Part shown: positions 42,564 to 54,905 of the stretch, piece by piece
Position numbering within the stretch: the first letter of the stretch is position 1
Layout: each line of letters begins with the position of its first letter
Assembly: GCA_009363875.1 (NCBI GenBank)
Contig: CM018691.1
Location: 120,901,404 to 120,965,403 of the forward strand
Direction: 5' to 3'
Length of the DNA: 64,000 bases
Source: Mikania micrantha
Lineage: Eukaryota; Streptophyta; Magnoliopsida; Asterales; Asteraceae
Program-made: the position numbers and the translations under genes
The notes under the pieces: model-generated
The model's database searches: none
Seen by the model: the letters and a program-made list of their open reading frames with translations, nothing else
What the model was told of the DNA's origin: nothing

Positions 42564-45500
42564 TTTCGTCCCGAAATTAAACTTGGAGCGACCGTAGGGA
42601 ATAAATGTGGGTACTTAAGCTTCATCTGATCTTCCCGTTCCCAGGTGAATTCCGGACCACGCTTCGACTCCCAACGTACTTTGACAATTGGAATTCTACT
42701 GCGTTTGAGCTTTTTAACCTCACGATCCATTATCTCAACTGGGTTTTCAACAAAATGCATGGTATCATCGACGCGAATGTTATCGAGTGGTACCTGAAGA
42801 TCCTGATCAGCTAAGCATTTTCTTAAATTGGACACTTGAAACGTCGGGTGCACGTTACTAAGTTCAGGAGGAAGTTCTAACTTGTAGGCAACCTTCCCGA
42901 TCCGTTCAAGAATCTTAAAAGGGCCAACATAACGTGGATCAAGTTTACCCTTCTTTCCGAATCGCACAACGCCCTTCCAAGGCGATACCTTAAATAATAC
43001 CATATCATCAACTTCAAACTCTATAGGTTTTCGTCGTTTATCCGGATAGCTCTTCTGTCGACTGCGAGCAGCTCACAGATTATCACGGATCTGGTGGATC
43101 TTGTTAGTCGTCTTTTGAATAATCTCAGGACCAGTAATCTGCGAATCGCCGACCTCGGTCCAACAAATAGGTGACCGGCATTTTCTGCCATAAAGAGCTT
43201 CAAACGGTGCCATACCAATGCTCGCGTGATAACTGTTGTTATACGAGAACTCAACCAGTGGTAAATGGCTATCCCAATTGCCACCGAAATCTATGACACA
43301 AGCTCTCAACATATCTTCAAGTGTCTGAATCGTTCGCTCCGTCTGTCCATCCGTTTGAGGATGATAAGCAGTGCTAAGATTCAATCTTGTTCCAAATGCT
43401 TCATGAAGTGATTCCCAAAATCGCGCTGTGAAACGAGCATCACTGTCTGATATTATGCTTAAGGGAATTCCATGTCGGCTAACGATCTCATCAATGTAGA
43501 TACGAGCTAACTTCCGCACAGGGTACGTTTTGCGTATTGGTAAGAAATGAGCCGACTTGGTTAATCTATCAACTATCACCCAAATACTATCCTTACCATT
43601 TGTGGTTCGTGGGAGTTTAGTAATGAAATCCATGGAGATATTCTCCCACTTCCACATGGGTATTTCTGGTTGTAATAACAATCCCGAAGGTCGATGGTGT
43701 TCTGCCTTGACTTTAGCACAGTTAAGGCACTTGGACACATACTCAACAATGTCCTTCTTCATTCCAGGCCACCAATACAAGTCCCTAAGGTCTTGATACA
43801 TCTTATCAGCACCCGGATGGATTGAGTAATGTGACTTATGAGCTTCATCCAAAATCATCATCCTAAGATCACCCCTGTTCGGTATCCACAACCGATTCAA
43901 ATAATACATCAAACCATCATCCTTAGTTTCCAATAATATCTCAGCCCCGCAAGACATCTCATTTTTCAAGTTATTCTGAACCAATGAGTGTTGTTGGGCT
44001 GTGAGAACATCATTATGGAGATTAGTGTGCACTCGGACACTATGGATTTGAACTTGACTTTTGCGACTAAGCGCATCCGCTACTACATTCGCTTTACCAG
44101 GATGGTAGCGAATTTCACAGTCATAATCGTTCAACAGTTCAACCCATCTCCGTTGTCTCATATTAAGCTCTTTCTGATTGAGAATATGTTGTAAACTCTT
44201 GTGATCTGTAAAGACTACATACTTAGTTCCATAAAGATAGTGTCTCCATATCTTTAAAGCAAACACAACTGCACCAAGTTCCAAGTCGTGTGTAGTGTAG
44301 TTCTTCTCGTGAATCTTCAGCTTCCTTGATGCATATGCCACAACCTTTCCTCATTGCATGAGGACACAACCGAGACATAGGTTGGATGCATCGCAGTAAA
44401 ACACAAAATCATCATTTCCATCAGGCAGTGTCAAGACAGGAGCATCACAAAGTTTCTGCTTCAAAGTCTGAAACGCTTCTTCTTGCTTTGGTCCCTACTC
44501 GTATGGTTTAATCTTTTGAGTCAAAGAAGTGAGAGGGACAACAATCCTGGAGAAATTCGAAATAAACCGCCGATAGTAACCGGCAAGTCCAAGAAACGAT
44601 CGAATTTCCGTCGGTGTCTTCGGTGTACTCCAATTCTTCACCGCATCAATCTTCGCAGGATCCACGTGAACACCCTTTTCATTGACTATGTGTCCCAAGA
44701 ATTGAACTTCCTTAAGCCAAAATTCACATTTAGAGAATTTGGCATACAGTCGTTCCTCTCTTAGGATCTCCAAAACCAACTTAAGGTGTTGCTCGTGTTA
44801 TTCCTTGGTCTTTGAGTATATCAAAATATCTTCAAGGAATACAATCACAAACTTATCCAAGTATGGCCTGCAAACACGGTTCATGAGATCCATAAAAACC
44901 GCTGGTGCATTGGTAAGGCCGAAAGGCATTACCAGAAATTTATAATGGCCATATCTTGTTCTGAAAGCTGTCTTGGGAATATCATCATCATGTACGCGAA
45001 GCTGATGATACCCAGACCTAAGATCGATCTTTGAAAACCATGTCGAGCCTTGAAGCTGATCGAAGAGATCATCGATGCGCGGCAGTGGATATCGATTCTT
45101 GATAGTCAACTTGTTCAATTCGCGGTAGTTGATGCACATTCGGAATGACCCGTCCTTCTTCTTGACAAACATGACCGGTGCACCCCATGGTGAATGCCTC
45201 GGGCGAATGAATCCCTTATCAATCAGTTCTTGTAATTGGCTCGCCAGTTCTTGTAACTCCGAAGGCGCAAGTCTGTAAGGAGATTTGGAGACTGGGTTCA
45301 CACCAGGTACTAAGTCAATTCGAAATTCTACTTGACGTTCTGGTGGAAGACCCGGCAAGTCGTCTGGAAATACTTCAGGAAAGTCTCTTATTACAGGAAC
45401 GTCTTCAATGTCCTTTCCTTTCTCCTTTTTCTCCATAACGTGTGCTAAGAATGCTATACATTTCTTCCTAAGGTACTTTTGTGCTTTAGTGCATGACATC

Positions 45501-46264
45501 AGCTTAAGACCTTTACTAGAAGTTTCCCCAAAAACACTTAAAGTTTCCCCAAAAACACTTAAAGTTTCACCCGAATGTAAGGGAATACGAATGTATTTTT
45601 CATGACAAACAATCTCCGCTTTGTGGGTGGCTAACCAATCCATGCCTATGATAACATCGAAGCTACCAAGGTGCATAGGTATAAGATCAATTGGGAAAAC
45701 GTGATCACCTAAGTTCACAGTACATCCAATAATAACAGTGTCAATATCAATAGTATTTCCGTTAGCCACCTCCACGTTAAACGGTTTATCTAAATAGGTA
45801 CGTGTTCTACCAAGCATGTATTCAAAATCATATGAAACGAAACTCCTATCAGCACCAGAATCAAATAAGACAGATGCATAAGAGTTGTTTATCAGAAATG
45901 TACCGTTGACCACGTCCTGGTTGGCTTGAGCAGCTGGAGCATTCAGTTGAAATGCTCTGCCCCTTGCCACCCTTTGGTTGTTTCCAGTCAGTCTTGGGCA
46001 TTGATTTCTGAAATGACCCACTTCGCCACACTCATAACAGGCTCTTGCATGTGCAGGAGGTACCTGGCGAACAGGTACAGCTTGAATCTGTTGAGCTTGT
46101 GGAGCTGGCAGTGCAAGCGGAGCAGGTTGCATCCGTTGTGCTTGCGGTGCACTCCGGCAAATATTAGTAAAATGGCCGTATTTGCCACAGATGTTGCAAA
46201 CGCGACAAGGCAAGTTAGGCATTTGATGATATCGGCAGGTATTACATTGAGGAGTGTTCCCAAT
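42551..46264 (-). pseudogene. pol: G1/2 pol: protease, RT, RNase H, integrase, chromodomain-like end
   Basis: The domain order equals G1/1. Open segments are 46222-44798 (knuckles, FDSGADRSFVSYDF, RT), 44779-44495, 44341-43073 (RNase H and integrase) and 43003-42551 (C-terminus). Stops replace Glu in KTKE (44798-44800), Trp after KPYE (44495-44497) and Leu after IRDN (about 43073). A TGA after LMQ near 44352 is shared with G1/1. The RT catalytic motif reads FLED instead of FLDD, losing one catalytic Asp. A 21-bp in-frame duplication repeats ETLSVFG (about 45530-45570). The normal TGA is mutated, so the frame runs ten codons further to 42551. Confidence 0.87.
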
Positions 46265-47158
46265 CTAATTCCTGGCAGTGGTGTTGTTGGATGATTGCTG
46301 CGCAGACTTAGCAGCAGGAGTAGTGACCACGAAGTTCCTGGTCTTTCTCTTCTTGTTGCTGCTTTTTGAAGAACTAGCAGCCTCAGTCTTGAGTTCTGTT
46401 TTTGTTTCCTTTGCAGCGGTCTTCACCTTAGTCTTCTTTGTTCCTTTTCTTGTGAGTGTTCCAGCCTTTACATGATTAGCAGTGAGTTTAGCAGATAAAC
46501 GGATTGCAGCCTCAAGTGTCTTGGGGTTGCTTCCGTAGACAGTGTCTTGAATCTGCATAGGCAAACCGCTTATATACTTTTCGATAACCCTCTCCAATGG
46601 TGTCACCAGGTGAGTTACTAGGAGACTATACTCATGGAATTGAGTATTGTAGACGACATTCTCGCCACTATCTTGTTTGAGCTCCCAGAACTCAGTCTCC
46701 AGTTTCCTCATCTCACTGCGAGGACAAAATTCGGTGGTCAATAAGTTCTTGACCTCAGTCCAAGTCAGTGCTAGGGTAGCATCCACTCCCCTAGTTCGCT
46801 TTTTGCCATGCCACCATGTTAGTGCTCTCTTTTGGAAAACACTGGTGGCATAGCGCACCTTCAGATTCTCGGGACAATCACTATTAATGAAGGTGTTCTC
46901 CATGCTCTCAAACCACTGCAGCAGACCAGTGGCTGTCTCAGCACCCGTAAACTTCAGTGGATTACAGGAGTTGAAGTGTTTGAATGTGCAGACTGGTGGG
47001 TGTGCACCACCTCTGTTCTGATTGAGAGACTGATTGGCTTGAGTCAGCTGATTCACCAATCCAGAAATGAGGTTTGCTAACTCTTGTATGCCGGAGTTGG
47101 CATTACCGTTAGCATCTTCAGAGTTCGTATCATCTCCATTGTGGCGGCGCGGCGGCAT
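46265..47158 (-). CDS. gag: G1/2 gag, 297 aa, open
   Basis: The frame is uninterrupted from ATG at 47158 (MPPRRHNGDD) to TAG at 46265-46267. It includes the retrotransposon gag domain (FTGAETATGLLQWFESMENTF, ALTWWHGKKRTRGV, FCPRSEMRKLETEFWELKQ) and a Lys/Thr/Ser-rich tail. The zinc knuckles lie just after the TAG, in the same frame, in the pol segment. The same TAG in G1/1 shows it was there before the duplication. It could be a readthrough-type gag/pol boundary or a plain mutation; its place before rather than after the knuckles favours mutation. Confidence 0.82.
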   Translation of the reverse strand: MPPRRHNGDDTNSEDANGNANSGIQELANLISGLVNQLTQANQSLNQNRGGAHPPVCTFKHFNSCNPLKFTGAETATGLLQWFESMENTFINSDCPENLKVRYATSVFQKRALTWWHGKKRTRGVDATLALTWTEVKNLLTTEFCPRSEMRKLETEFWELKQDSGENVVYNTQFHEYSLLVTHLVTPLERVIEKYISGLPMQIQDTVYGSNPKTLEAAIRLSAKLTANHVKAGTLTRKGTKKTKVKTAAKETKTELKTEAASSSKSSNKKRKTRNFVVTTPAAKSAQQSSNNTTARN

Positions 47159-48667
47159 GTTTCTGAGAAATTAGAAACATGTTACTACCGTTTACAACGG
47201 AAATTATACAAACTATATTCAAATGAGTTCATTTCCACAGTTAGGATTACATATAGCAACTATATTTTTCTCCTATCTGTCATTAAACTCATAACAATTA
47301 TAAATTTCCTAATATTATACTAAGTGTCCTAATTGGTCATATCTAATATTAGCTAAATATTCCTAAGTTCCAAACATTTCCCACCCTATACCAACACTGA
47401 CAACCTCCCGATGCAATGCAACAAGCTTATATATAGGGCATATGCATGGGTAGATCGCAACCTCCCCAACACCGTCCCACCACCGTTGCATTGCACCACG
47501 ATTATGCCCTTGTTAGAATTTAGGGTGTATCATGTCTCTTACCATTACCTCACTTCACAAACCTTATCCTAGGTAGGATAATTTTGAGTGAAGTGGTCCC
47601 TAGTTCCCTTGGACAATTAGGTTCGCCTAATGTCTAAGTTCACCTGACATGTAAGTTTGCCTATTTCCAAGTTCACCTAATGTCTAAGTTCACCTGACAT
47701 TAAAGTTTCCCCTAATGTGTAAGTTCACCAAAAATCCATGCCAAATCCCAATGTTCCTAATCATCAATGAGGGTTCATATCATCACTGAGTGCCCTTATT
47801 GTCACTAAGTGTTCATATCCTCCATATAATTTATTCTCATCAAGTGTTCATACCACCACCAAGTGTTAGTATCATCACTGTGCGTTCATATGTCCACCAA
47901 GTGTCTATATCATCATCCAATTCTTCCGTCTATGACTAAGTGTTCGTATCGTTCGTTAATCATATACACCCCACGTGTCCAATAAGTGTGTTTCATAAAT
48001 GAATTTATATGTGTCCATCAAATATTATCATCAAATATGTCAATCCAAACCAACCTTTACCAACATCCTATCCACTTCAACCTTACAACACTTCCTAATA
48101 ATATCCTAAGTTCCTGACACTGACAGACCCCCAATATACTACAAATGGTATATGTATAGGGCATATGCAAGGGTAGGTCGCAACCTCCCCACCACCGTCC
48201 CACCACCTTTGTAGTATACCATGAGTGTGTCCTTGTCTGGTGATCCTAGATCAAACAGATAATTTCTAAAGCAAATAAATTCCTAAACAGTTAATTTCCT
48301 AAGCAATTAATTTCCCAAATGGTAGTTCCCTTATTCCTCAATACTGACATCCACCCGATGTACTATAAATGGTATATGTATAGGGCATATGATAAAGGTA
48401 GGTCGCAACCGCCCAAACCACCATCCCACCACCTTTACAATACATCACGAGTATGTCCTTATTGAGTCGTTAGGGCACAAGTAGCAAACAATCAGTAATT
48501 AGCATATGTAAATCAGATGTATAACAGGAGTTCAATTAACATGTAATAAACACATAAGCATGAAATCCTGAATATACTAACTAGTGTATGAAATAATTCA
48601 TACTAGGGTATCCTACGGTTATAGACTAGGTCAACCATTTCTAGTAACCTAATTCCCTATAACCCAG
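47159..48667 (-). other. G1/2 leader with three loop-and-arms instances
   Basis: Non-coding, uninterrupted version of the G1 leader (about 1.5 kb). Instances: arms 47412-47422 with 47485-47495 (11/11 pairs); 48135-48145 with 48208-48218 (TATACTACAAA, 11/11 pairs); 48358-48370 with 48434-48446. The empty site TATGT of solo LTR 1 is at 48036-48040, next to a small local duplication of ATCAAATAT. Confidence 0.8.
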
Positions 48668-48680
48668 GCTCTGATACCAA
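48668..48680 (-). other. Primer binding site of G1/2
   Basis: The minus strand reads TTGGTATCAGAGC two bases after the end of L4, the same as in G1/1. Confidence 0.88.
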
Positions 48681-48682
48681 TC

Positions 48683-51309
48683 TGTAACACCCCGACCGAT
48701 GGCGAAAATGTTGGGATGCCACGAGGGATGTGTAGATTGTTCATAAGCTCATGGGCATCTAATTTAAATCATCACATATCAATTAATCAACCAAATTAAT
48801 TACAAAAAAATCATGTTCATCATGAATTAGTTACATCAATTACACAAAAGATTTAGCTATCTAACTAAATTCTAGTCTTTAGAATTTCAGTTATTCAGCT
48901 AAGTCCAAGATCCTACGTGATGATGTTCCAAAAGAATGTAGAGCTATCCTGTCCTACTTACTTGTCTTCGTTTCCTGAAACATGTAAAAATCAAGTGTCA
49001 ACTACGAAGTAGTTGGTGAGTAATCATAAGTTTTATATTTCAAAATGTTTACAAAAGTTTAAGAAAGTTTATAGTTTTCTGAGAAAATCCACATGAACAC
49101 CTGCGAAATAATCCAACACACAATCACAAACACAAAATCACATATTTCAAGTAATCATAGGTAATCAATCACATAAACCTCCAACCAACCTAAATCATCA
49201 ATATTCTCAAATATTATAAGTGACAATACATGTATCATTGTAAATGACCAATGTCAATGACAACGACACACGGAGTTGTGGCAAATCGACGTGACAATAC
49301 ATGCAATCATTGCGGATGACCGAGGTCAACCACAACGATCCACAGAATAGTGACAATACATCTAGTTCCGGCTTCCTAGGGTTTGGCCGTCTCTTTTTGT
49401 TTCAGCTCAAAGGAGGTTCGTGAGTTCAATGGTTCGCCAACCTCAGGTTCGTTAACTAACATGAGGTTCGCTATCCATATGTTCGGCCCAAATGTACAAG
49501 GTTCGCAACAATCGGGTTCGCCTAATGGGAAAGGTTCGGTGGTTCCACGCTGGTTCGCCTGGTCCAACTAGGGTTTGGCAGATTTGCAGGTTCGGCTGCT
49601 AGGTAAGGTTCGTAGAGCCATGCAGATGCAACAGGTTCGGCCAATATGTTCGACCAGTAGCTAGGTTCGCCTACATGAGGAGGGTTCGGCTGAGCTAGGG
49701 TTCGGCCACCCTTATTTGCCCAGCTAGAATAGGTTCGGCCCACAGGGTTCGGCTACCTGCAGCCTCCCCTTCGCGAACTTGTCCACCATGGTCGTTCATC
49801 CTCATCATCTTCGACCATAACTCATTACAGGTCATTCCCTTAACTCATTCATATCCATAGAGGTTAGTTTTTTTTAAGGTTTACAACACTTATACATGCT
49901 TTAAAATACAAGGATCCTAACCGGTTGTGTTTTGAGTGAAAACAACAAAATAAAACTCAAGATTTACCTCTATACGTCGACTGAACTTGAGATTTCTTTG
50001 TATCTTCTTGTTCCTCTCGATCGCGCGGTCGTTTTGGCTCCAAGATCTCGTGATTTTGTTAAGAATTGAAGAAGAAAAGCTAGAGAGAAGGTGGGGAGGA
50101 TTGTAGGTGACGAAAATGGTGTTTTAGTGAGAGAGTGAGATGAAGAGAAATGAGAAAGAAGAAGCTACTCTTCTTTCTTATATCGCGTTCCGTCCCCACG
50201 TGTCCGGTCTCGTTTTTATCGCGATAACCTTATATAAATGCTCGGTTTTTACTCGTAAACGTGTTTTAAAATACGAAACATCTGAAAATAATTATGTTTC
50301 ATTTTTTTATAAAATGATTTTATTTAAATCGTTTCGTAAAACGATTCCGTTTTATTTTCGGTAAATTTATTTATTAAACATTCGGTTTAACCCGTGAATA
50401 TATCTAAACATAAATCATTTCAATTAAATATGTTTCGTTTTAATAAAATGATGTTAATTAAGATCGGTTCGTAAAAATGAATTCTTTTACGTTAAATTAT
50501 TTATTAAATAAGTAATTTATTCGATTTTCGTTTTAAGTTATGATTCATAATAAACGTTATAAATTCCCATTTATTAATTTAATATGATTAGATATTAATT
50601 TGTTATCTCGTCGAAACGCGTTACTTACGTACGTATTCGTAAAGATCGTCACCTTTCCGAATCCAACGCTCGTATCGTATTTCGATTGGATTTACGATTT
50701 ATGGAATATCATTTCAGAATATTATTCTTAATAATTATATTCGTGTGAATCGTCACTCACGCGAATACATTATTAAGTTAACATTTCTGAATTAATACTC
50801 GCGTTTAAATTATGTTCGTAACCTCACCGTCGCGTATTCATTTCCAATATCCTTTTCATTATTTTATTATCTTACATATTATATTCCCAATCCAATCCCA
50901 CTAAACCATATCACTGACACATCCATGATAGACCGAAATATGCATATGCATAGGGCATATGCAGGGGTAGATCGCAACCTCCCCAACACCGTCCCACCGC
51001 TATTTCGATAAACCATGACCATGTGTCATTGACTATGTTTAGCAACCAAATCATAACCTACTCCTAATCTCTTTCCATTCCATACGAATGATCATTTCCG
51101 TGACTCCAACTGCGATAAACTCTCTGGTTCTGCTTAGTTGCGTTACGACTAAACTTTCCATGGTTTACGCGTATAAAAATATGTTCTCATATGTATACCA
51201 ATTATTAATAATATCATCAAATGTTCATTATCCTTAATAAATAACACATCAGGTTGTAACAGTACAATCGTACATATGTACGGACAGCCTGAGATACAGT
51301 GATGTTACA
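48683..51309 (-). repeat. L4: 5' LTR of G1/2 with internal deletion (2,627 bp)
   Basis: It lacks about 925 bp relative to L1; the break at 49360/49361 joins the third tandem repeat unit (GACAATACAT) to the start of the GGTTCG array (CTAGTTCCGG). It keeps the TATA-like site (50175-50182) and the loop-and-arms motif (arms 50934-50940 and 51001-51007). Confidence 0.9.
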
Positions 51310-51644
51310 GTCTCCCCTAGTTAAGGGAATTTCGTCCCGAAATTCAACTTGGAGCGACCGTAGGGAATAAATGTGGGTACTTAAGCTTCATCTGATCTTC
51401 CCGTTCCCAGGTGAATTCCGGACCACGCTTCGACTCCCAACGTACTTTGACAATTGGAATTCTACTGCGTTTGAGCTTTTTAACCTCACGATCCATTATC
51501 TCAACTGGTTTTTCAACTAAATGCATGGTATCATCGACGCGAATGTCATCGAGTGGTACCTGAAGATCCTGATCAGCTAAGCATTTTCTTAAATTGGACA
51601 CGTGAAACGTAGGGTGCACGTTACTAAGTTCAGGAGGAAGTTCT
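51310..51644 (-). pseudogene. pol: Fragment: 3' end of a gypsy pol next to L4
   Basis: The C-terminal chromodomain-like segment (MHPTFHVSNLRKCLADQDLQ through TWEREDQMKLKYPHLF) is open for 91 codons to TGA at 51344. It counterparts 35961-36295 and stops at the same base, where Sirevirus LTR sequence begins. Confidence 0.8.
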
Positions 51645-51876
51645 CAGAATGTTGGGTATTTAAGTCCCAACATTCTCTGAGTAAATAGTGATTACTTCCC
51701 GCAAAATTCCTTGTGCTTTCTATCTGTTCTCTTCTCTCTTTTTAAACAAGAAAACTAAACAACGAAAATAACATTGAGCAAAAATCCAGAGGGAGCTAAA
51801 ACCAAAGCTTTGACTAAGTGTCTAAAGCCTTGTTCCTGGTGAAACAGCTACTCCTCGAAGTCTTTGTGATTCAACA
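51645..51876 (+). repeat. Partial 5' LTR of SIRE-B (last ~232 bp)
   Basis: It ends CAACA at 51872-51876 next to the primer site. It opens with a perfect inverted repeat AGAATGTTGGG/CCCAACATTCT (51646-51676 region) around TATTTAAG, possibly the core promoter. The upstream LTR has been lost at the gypsy junction. Confidence 0.82.
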
Positions 51877-51877
51877 A

Positions 51878-51890
51878 TTGGTATCAGAGC
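51878..51890 (+). other. Primer binding site of SIRE-B
   Basis: TTGGTATCAGAGC one base after the LTR end, the initiator Met tRNA type. Confidence 0.9.
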
Positions 51891-52107
51891 CTTGTCCTTA
51901 GTCTTGGTTTAACCATCAAGACTAAAACTCAAAGCTCTCATTGATATCTTGTTGTTTACTTTTCTGTGTTCTGTCTCTTCTGTCTTTCTATTTTTTCTAA
52001 ATCAGCAGGAGTTTGGTTTTTGAACTAAATTGTGTTAAAAAATTATTCTAACAAATCACTTTGAGAACTCATCACTCGTTGATTTGCTCATAACTGTTTG
52101 TGAACCC

Positions 52108-53976
52108 ATGGCAGAGAAATTCACCTTAGACCCCCACAACACCGGTTCTACCAGAAAGCCACCAATCTTGGTTAGGCACCAATATAACATTTGGCAGAGA
52201 AGGATGTTACATTTCTTGTCCAATAATCATACAGTATGTTGGAAGTCTGTCATGTTCGCACTGAATAAACCAATGGTCCTGGACACGGAGACTGAAGACC
52301 ATGTCCCGAAAGATCCTTGGAATTACACTGAAGAAGACTACCAGAAGTTAGATCTTGATGCAAAGGCACATGCTCAACTGGCTATGGCGCTTCCTAATGA
52401 AATATACTCTGGTCTTCTTCACCACGAGTCTGCTAAAGACTTGTGGGATGTTCTAAAAGAGCAATTCGGTGGAACCGAAGATGTTGTGGCTAATACCAGG
52501 GAGATATTAACAATACGAGACATTCTCCCAACTAAATAATGAGTCACTGACTCAGCAGTTTGAACGGTTCACTTCTCTTTTAAGTGAGCTAAAACTAGCT
52601 GGTCAAGTGTACCCCCTGTCTCTGTTTTAAATCGTTTCTTGAGATCTCTGCCTGAAAAATGGGAAACTTATTCCTTTGTCATGAGATCTTCTCCAGACTT
52701 TGGCAAACTCTCACTTACCCAACTCCATGGTAAGTTGCTCACCTTTGAGCGAGAGATTGACCAGAAACGAAAAGTAATAAAATCTGGTAAATCAACCGAA
52801 GAGTAATTTCAAGGGAACACCGCTCTTCTCTGTCATAACTCTGAGACAAATGATCATAGGTTATGATGAATACATAGTCATAACTAATGGCATCACCTCT
52901 TCTTCTTCTTCTTCTTGTGATGACCACTCTCATATTTCTGATCATCTGTGCTTTATCATGGATGATCTCCATCAAGTTCCAAGTGATGACTTGAAAGAGA
53001 TGGACATTCTTCACCAACTGGCCCTCTTGAGCATAAGAACGAATAAGTTCTACAAGAGGACCGGAAGGAAATTTCCTGGTATTCATGGGAAAACCAGGTT
53101 TGACTTAAATAAGGCTAAGGTCCTATGCTATAGATGTCATGGCACTGGACACTTTGCCAGGGAATGCAAAACTACTCCCAACTCTAACTCTTCATCGTAT
53201 GTGACTTTCCTGAACTCACAATCACATACTTCTTCAACACCTTTTTCTTCTTCTTCTTCTTCTTCCTCATCTTTCAGAAGGCACAACAATTCCCAGGAGT
53301 CAGCACACATTGTAGAGACCTCTCCTCCTACCAATTTACAATTTGTACAAGCTGCCAATGGCAGCATGTATCAACTCACTCCTGCCCCTCTTCAAATTGT
53401 TACACCATCCCCTTCACAAATAAATGTACCAGGCCCTGGTGTCCAGTCCTCTTCTTCTAGTCAACCGGCTCTTTTCACCAAAGAGTACGTAGACTGGAGC
53501 AGCCTGCCTGAAGATGTAGGCTATGCCCTCATCACCTCTGAACGAACATATTTTGCTCTTTTGGCTGTTGGTGATGATTCAACTCCTTCTGAACAACCTG
53601 TAGCAGATACTCCTGATGCGCAGGTATCTCCTTCTACTCTAGAAAAACTATGTACCGAGCGTGCATAGAGGCTTTTGCAAAAATAAAGAAAGACAACATG
53701 TTGCTTCAACAAAAAAATCAGGAGTTGGAGCAACTGCTAGATAATAAAAATTCTGAAGTAGAAAAATTAATAAAGAATAAAGACAATCAAATCTCTATCC
53801 GAAAGACTGAAAAAAATCAAACCTACAAGCTCTATTTGATTTACATAACTGAAATGTATGCAGCTTATAGAGATGAACTGTCTCAGACCAAGGTTAGCTG
53901 TGACAAGTGGGTTGAATCCTGCAAAGGATTCAAAATGCTTCTTGGTAAGCAAGTTCACAGCATGGCCAAATTTTGA
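52108..53976 (+). pseudogene. gag: SIRE-B gag, broken into several frames
   Basis: The start is ATG 52108 (MAEKFTLDPH), not the upstream non-ATG codons of the open frame, because the remnant at 36759 begins identically. The UBN2-like capsid runs to about 52806: 52108-52539 is open to TAA, then it continues in another frame with SELKLAGQVYPL and LPEKWETYSFVMRS. After a gap, 52850-53668 carries MDILHQLALLSIRTNKFYKRTGRKF and an intact CCHC knuckle (CYRCHGTGHFAREC), then Ser/Pro-rich sequence. 53650-53976 is a coiled coil (KDNMLLQQKNQELEQLL). Knuckle followed by coiled coil matches SIRE-A Gag. Confidence 0.85.
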
Positions 53977-54110
53977 ATCGGGTATAATCACACTAGTCCT
54001 CCAAAGGACTATACCCTAATTGACAATAAAATAAATGAGACTGATTCTGAACCCATCTCCCCTACCTTTCTCCCGGATGAAATTACGACCATATAAATAC
54101 ACCTCCAAGA

Positions 54111-54905
54111 GTGTACCAACCTAGACAGTTTCCTACGTTTGTCTACCACACTGAAAAAAACGTGGAAAAATTGGAAGAAACACACTTGGAGAGTGATTAC
54201 AAAAATAATTCTTCTGAACAAACTGAGATTGCTCCAACAATGAGCTTTACTTGGAGTTCAGAAGGTACAATTCTTCTTGAAATCTCTGATGATCATGTTG
54301 CATTTAATTCTCATGTGCAGAGACCTTCTTCAAACCAAAATCATCTATGGTATGTGGACAGTGGAGGCTCTAGGCACATGACAGGATGCAGATCCATCTT
54401 AAATAACTTCATTCCGAAGAATTGAGGGTCTGTTTCCTTTGGAAATAATGCAAAGGGTTGGATAGTAGGGTCTGGTTCTGTCCTGAGTGGAAAACTGCAC
54501 TTTAAAGATGTAAGCTTAGTTGAAAACCTCAAGTTTAATCTCTTGAGTGTTTCTCAAGTAGCTGACAAGAACTTTAGTTCATTTTTCACTAAGGACAGTT
54601 GCAAAATTCTTTCTCCCGAAATAAATTCAAAAATAAAGATCTTAATTGATCAACACACCTTGCTAACGGCGAAAAAAAGTGGAAATGTCTACGTTGTAGA
54701 CATGACCACTGATTCTCAAACATCCTCTCCTACTTGTTTGATAGCCAAAGCATCATCTTCTGAAACTGCTCTTTGGCACAGAAGATTCAGTCATCTTAAC
54801 CACCAAACTCTTCATAAGCTTTCTAACCTTTCTTTAGTTAGAGGATTACCTTCCAAAGAATTTCACTTTGAAGGTCAATGTGAATCTTGCTTAAAGGGAA
54901 AGTAA
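54111..54905 (+). pseudogene. pol: SIRE-B protease and GAG-pre-integrase
   Basis: 54111-54425 ends with the protease active site in LWYVDSGGSRHMTG, where the usual DSGAS has Gly for Ala, followed by a TGA at 54423-54425. The frame resumes through LLSVSQVADKNF (54543 onward) to the HHCC zinc region (LWHRRFSHLNHQTLHKL, then CESCLKGK) and stops at TAA 54903-54905. The Gly substitution in the active-site loop may impair activity, but the stops already do. Confidence 0.85.

Larger units (their letters stand above)
39736..51309 (-). mobile_element. G1/2: duplicate gypsy element
   Basis: L3 (39736-42543), pol and gag (42551-47158), leader (47159-48667), primer site (48668-48680) and L4 (48683-51309). 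It is collinear with G1/1, without the solo LTR in the leader. It has its own set of stop codons plus some shared with G1/1, so decay began before the duplication and continued after it. Confidence 0.88.

Noticed and set aside
37425..51644. Second independent insertion of each element in copy 2
   Set aside because: Identical truncation points and element order in both copies cannot arise by independent insertion; duplication is simpler.
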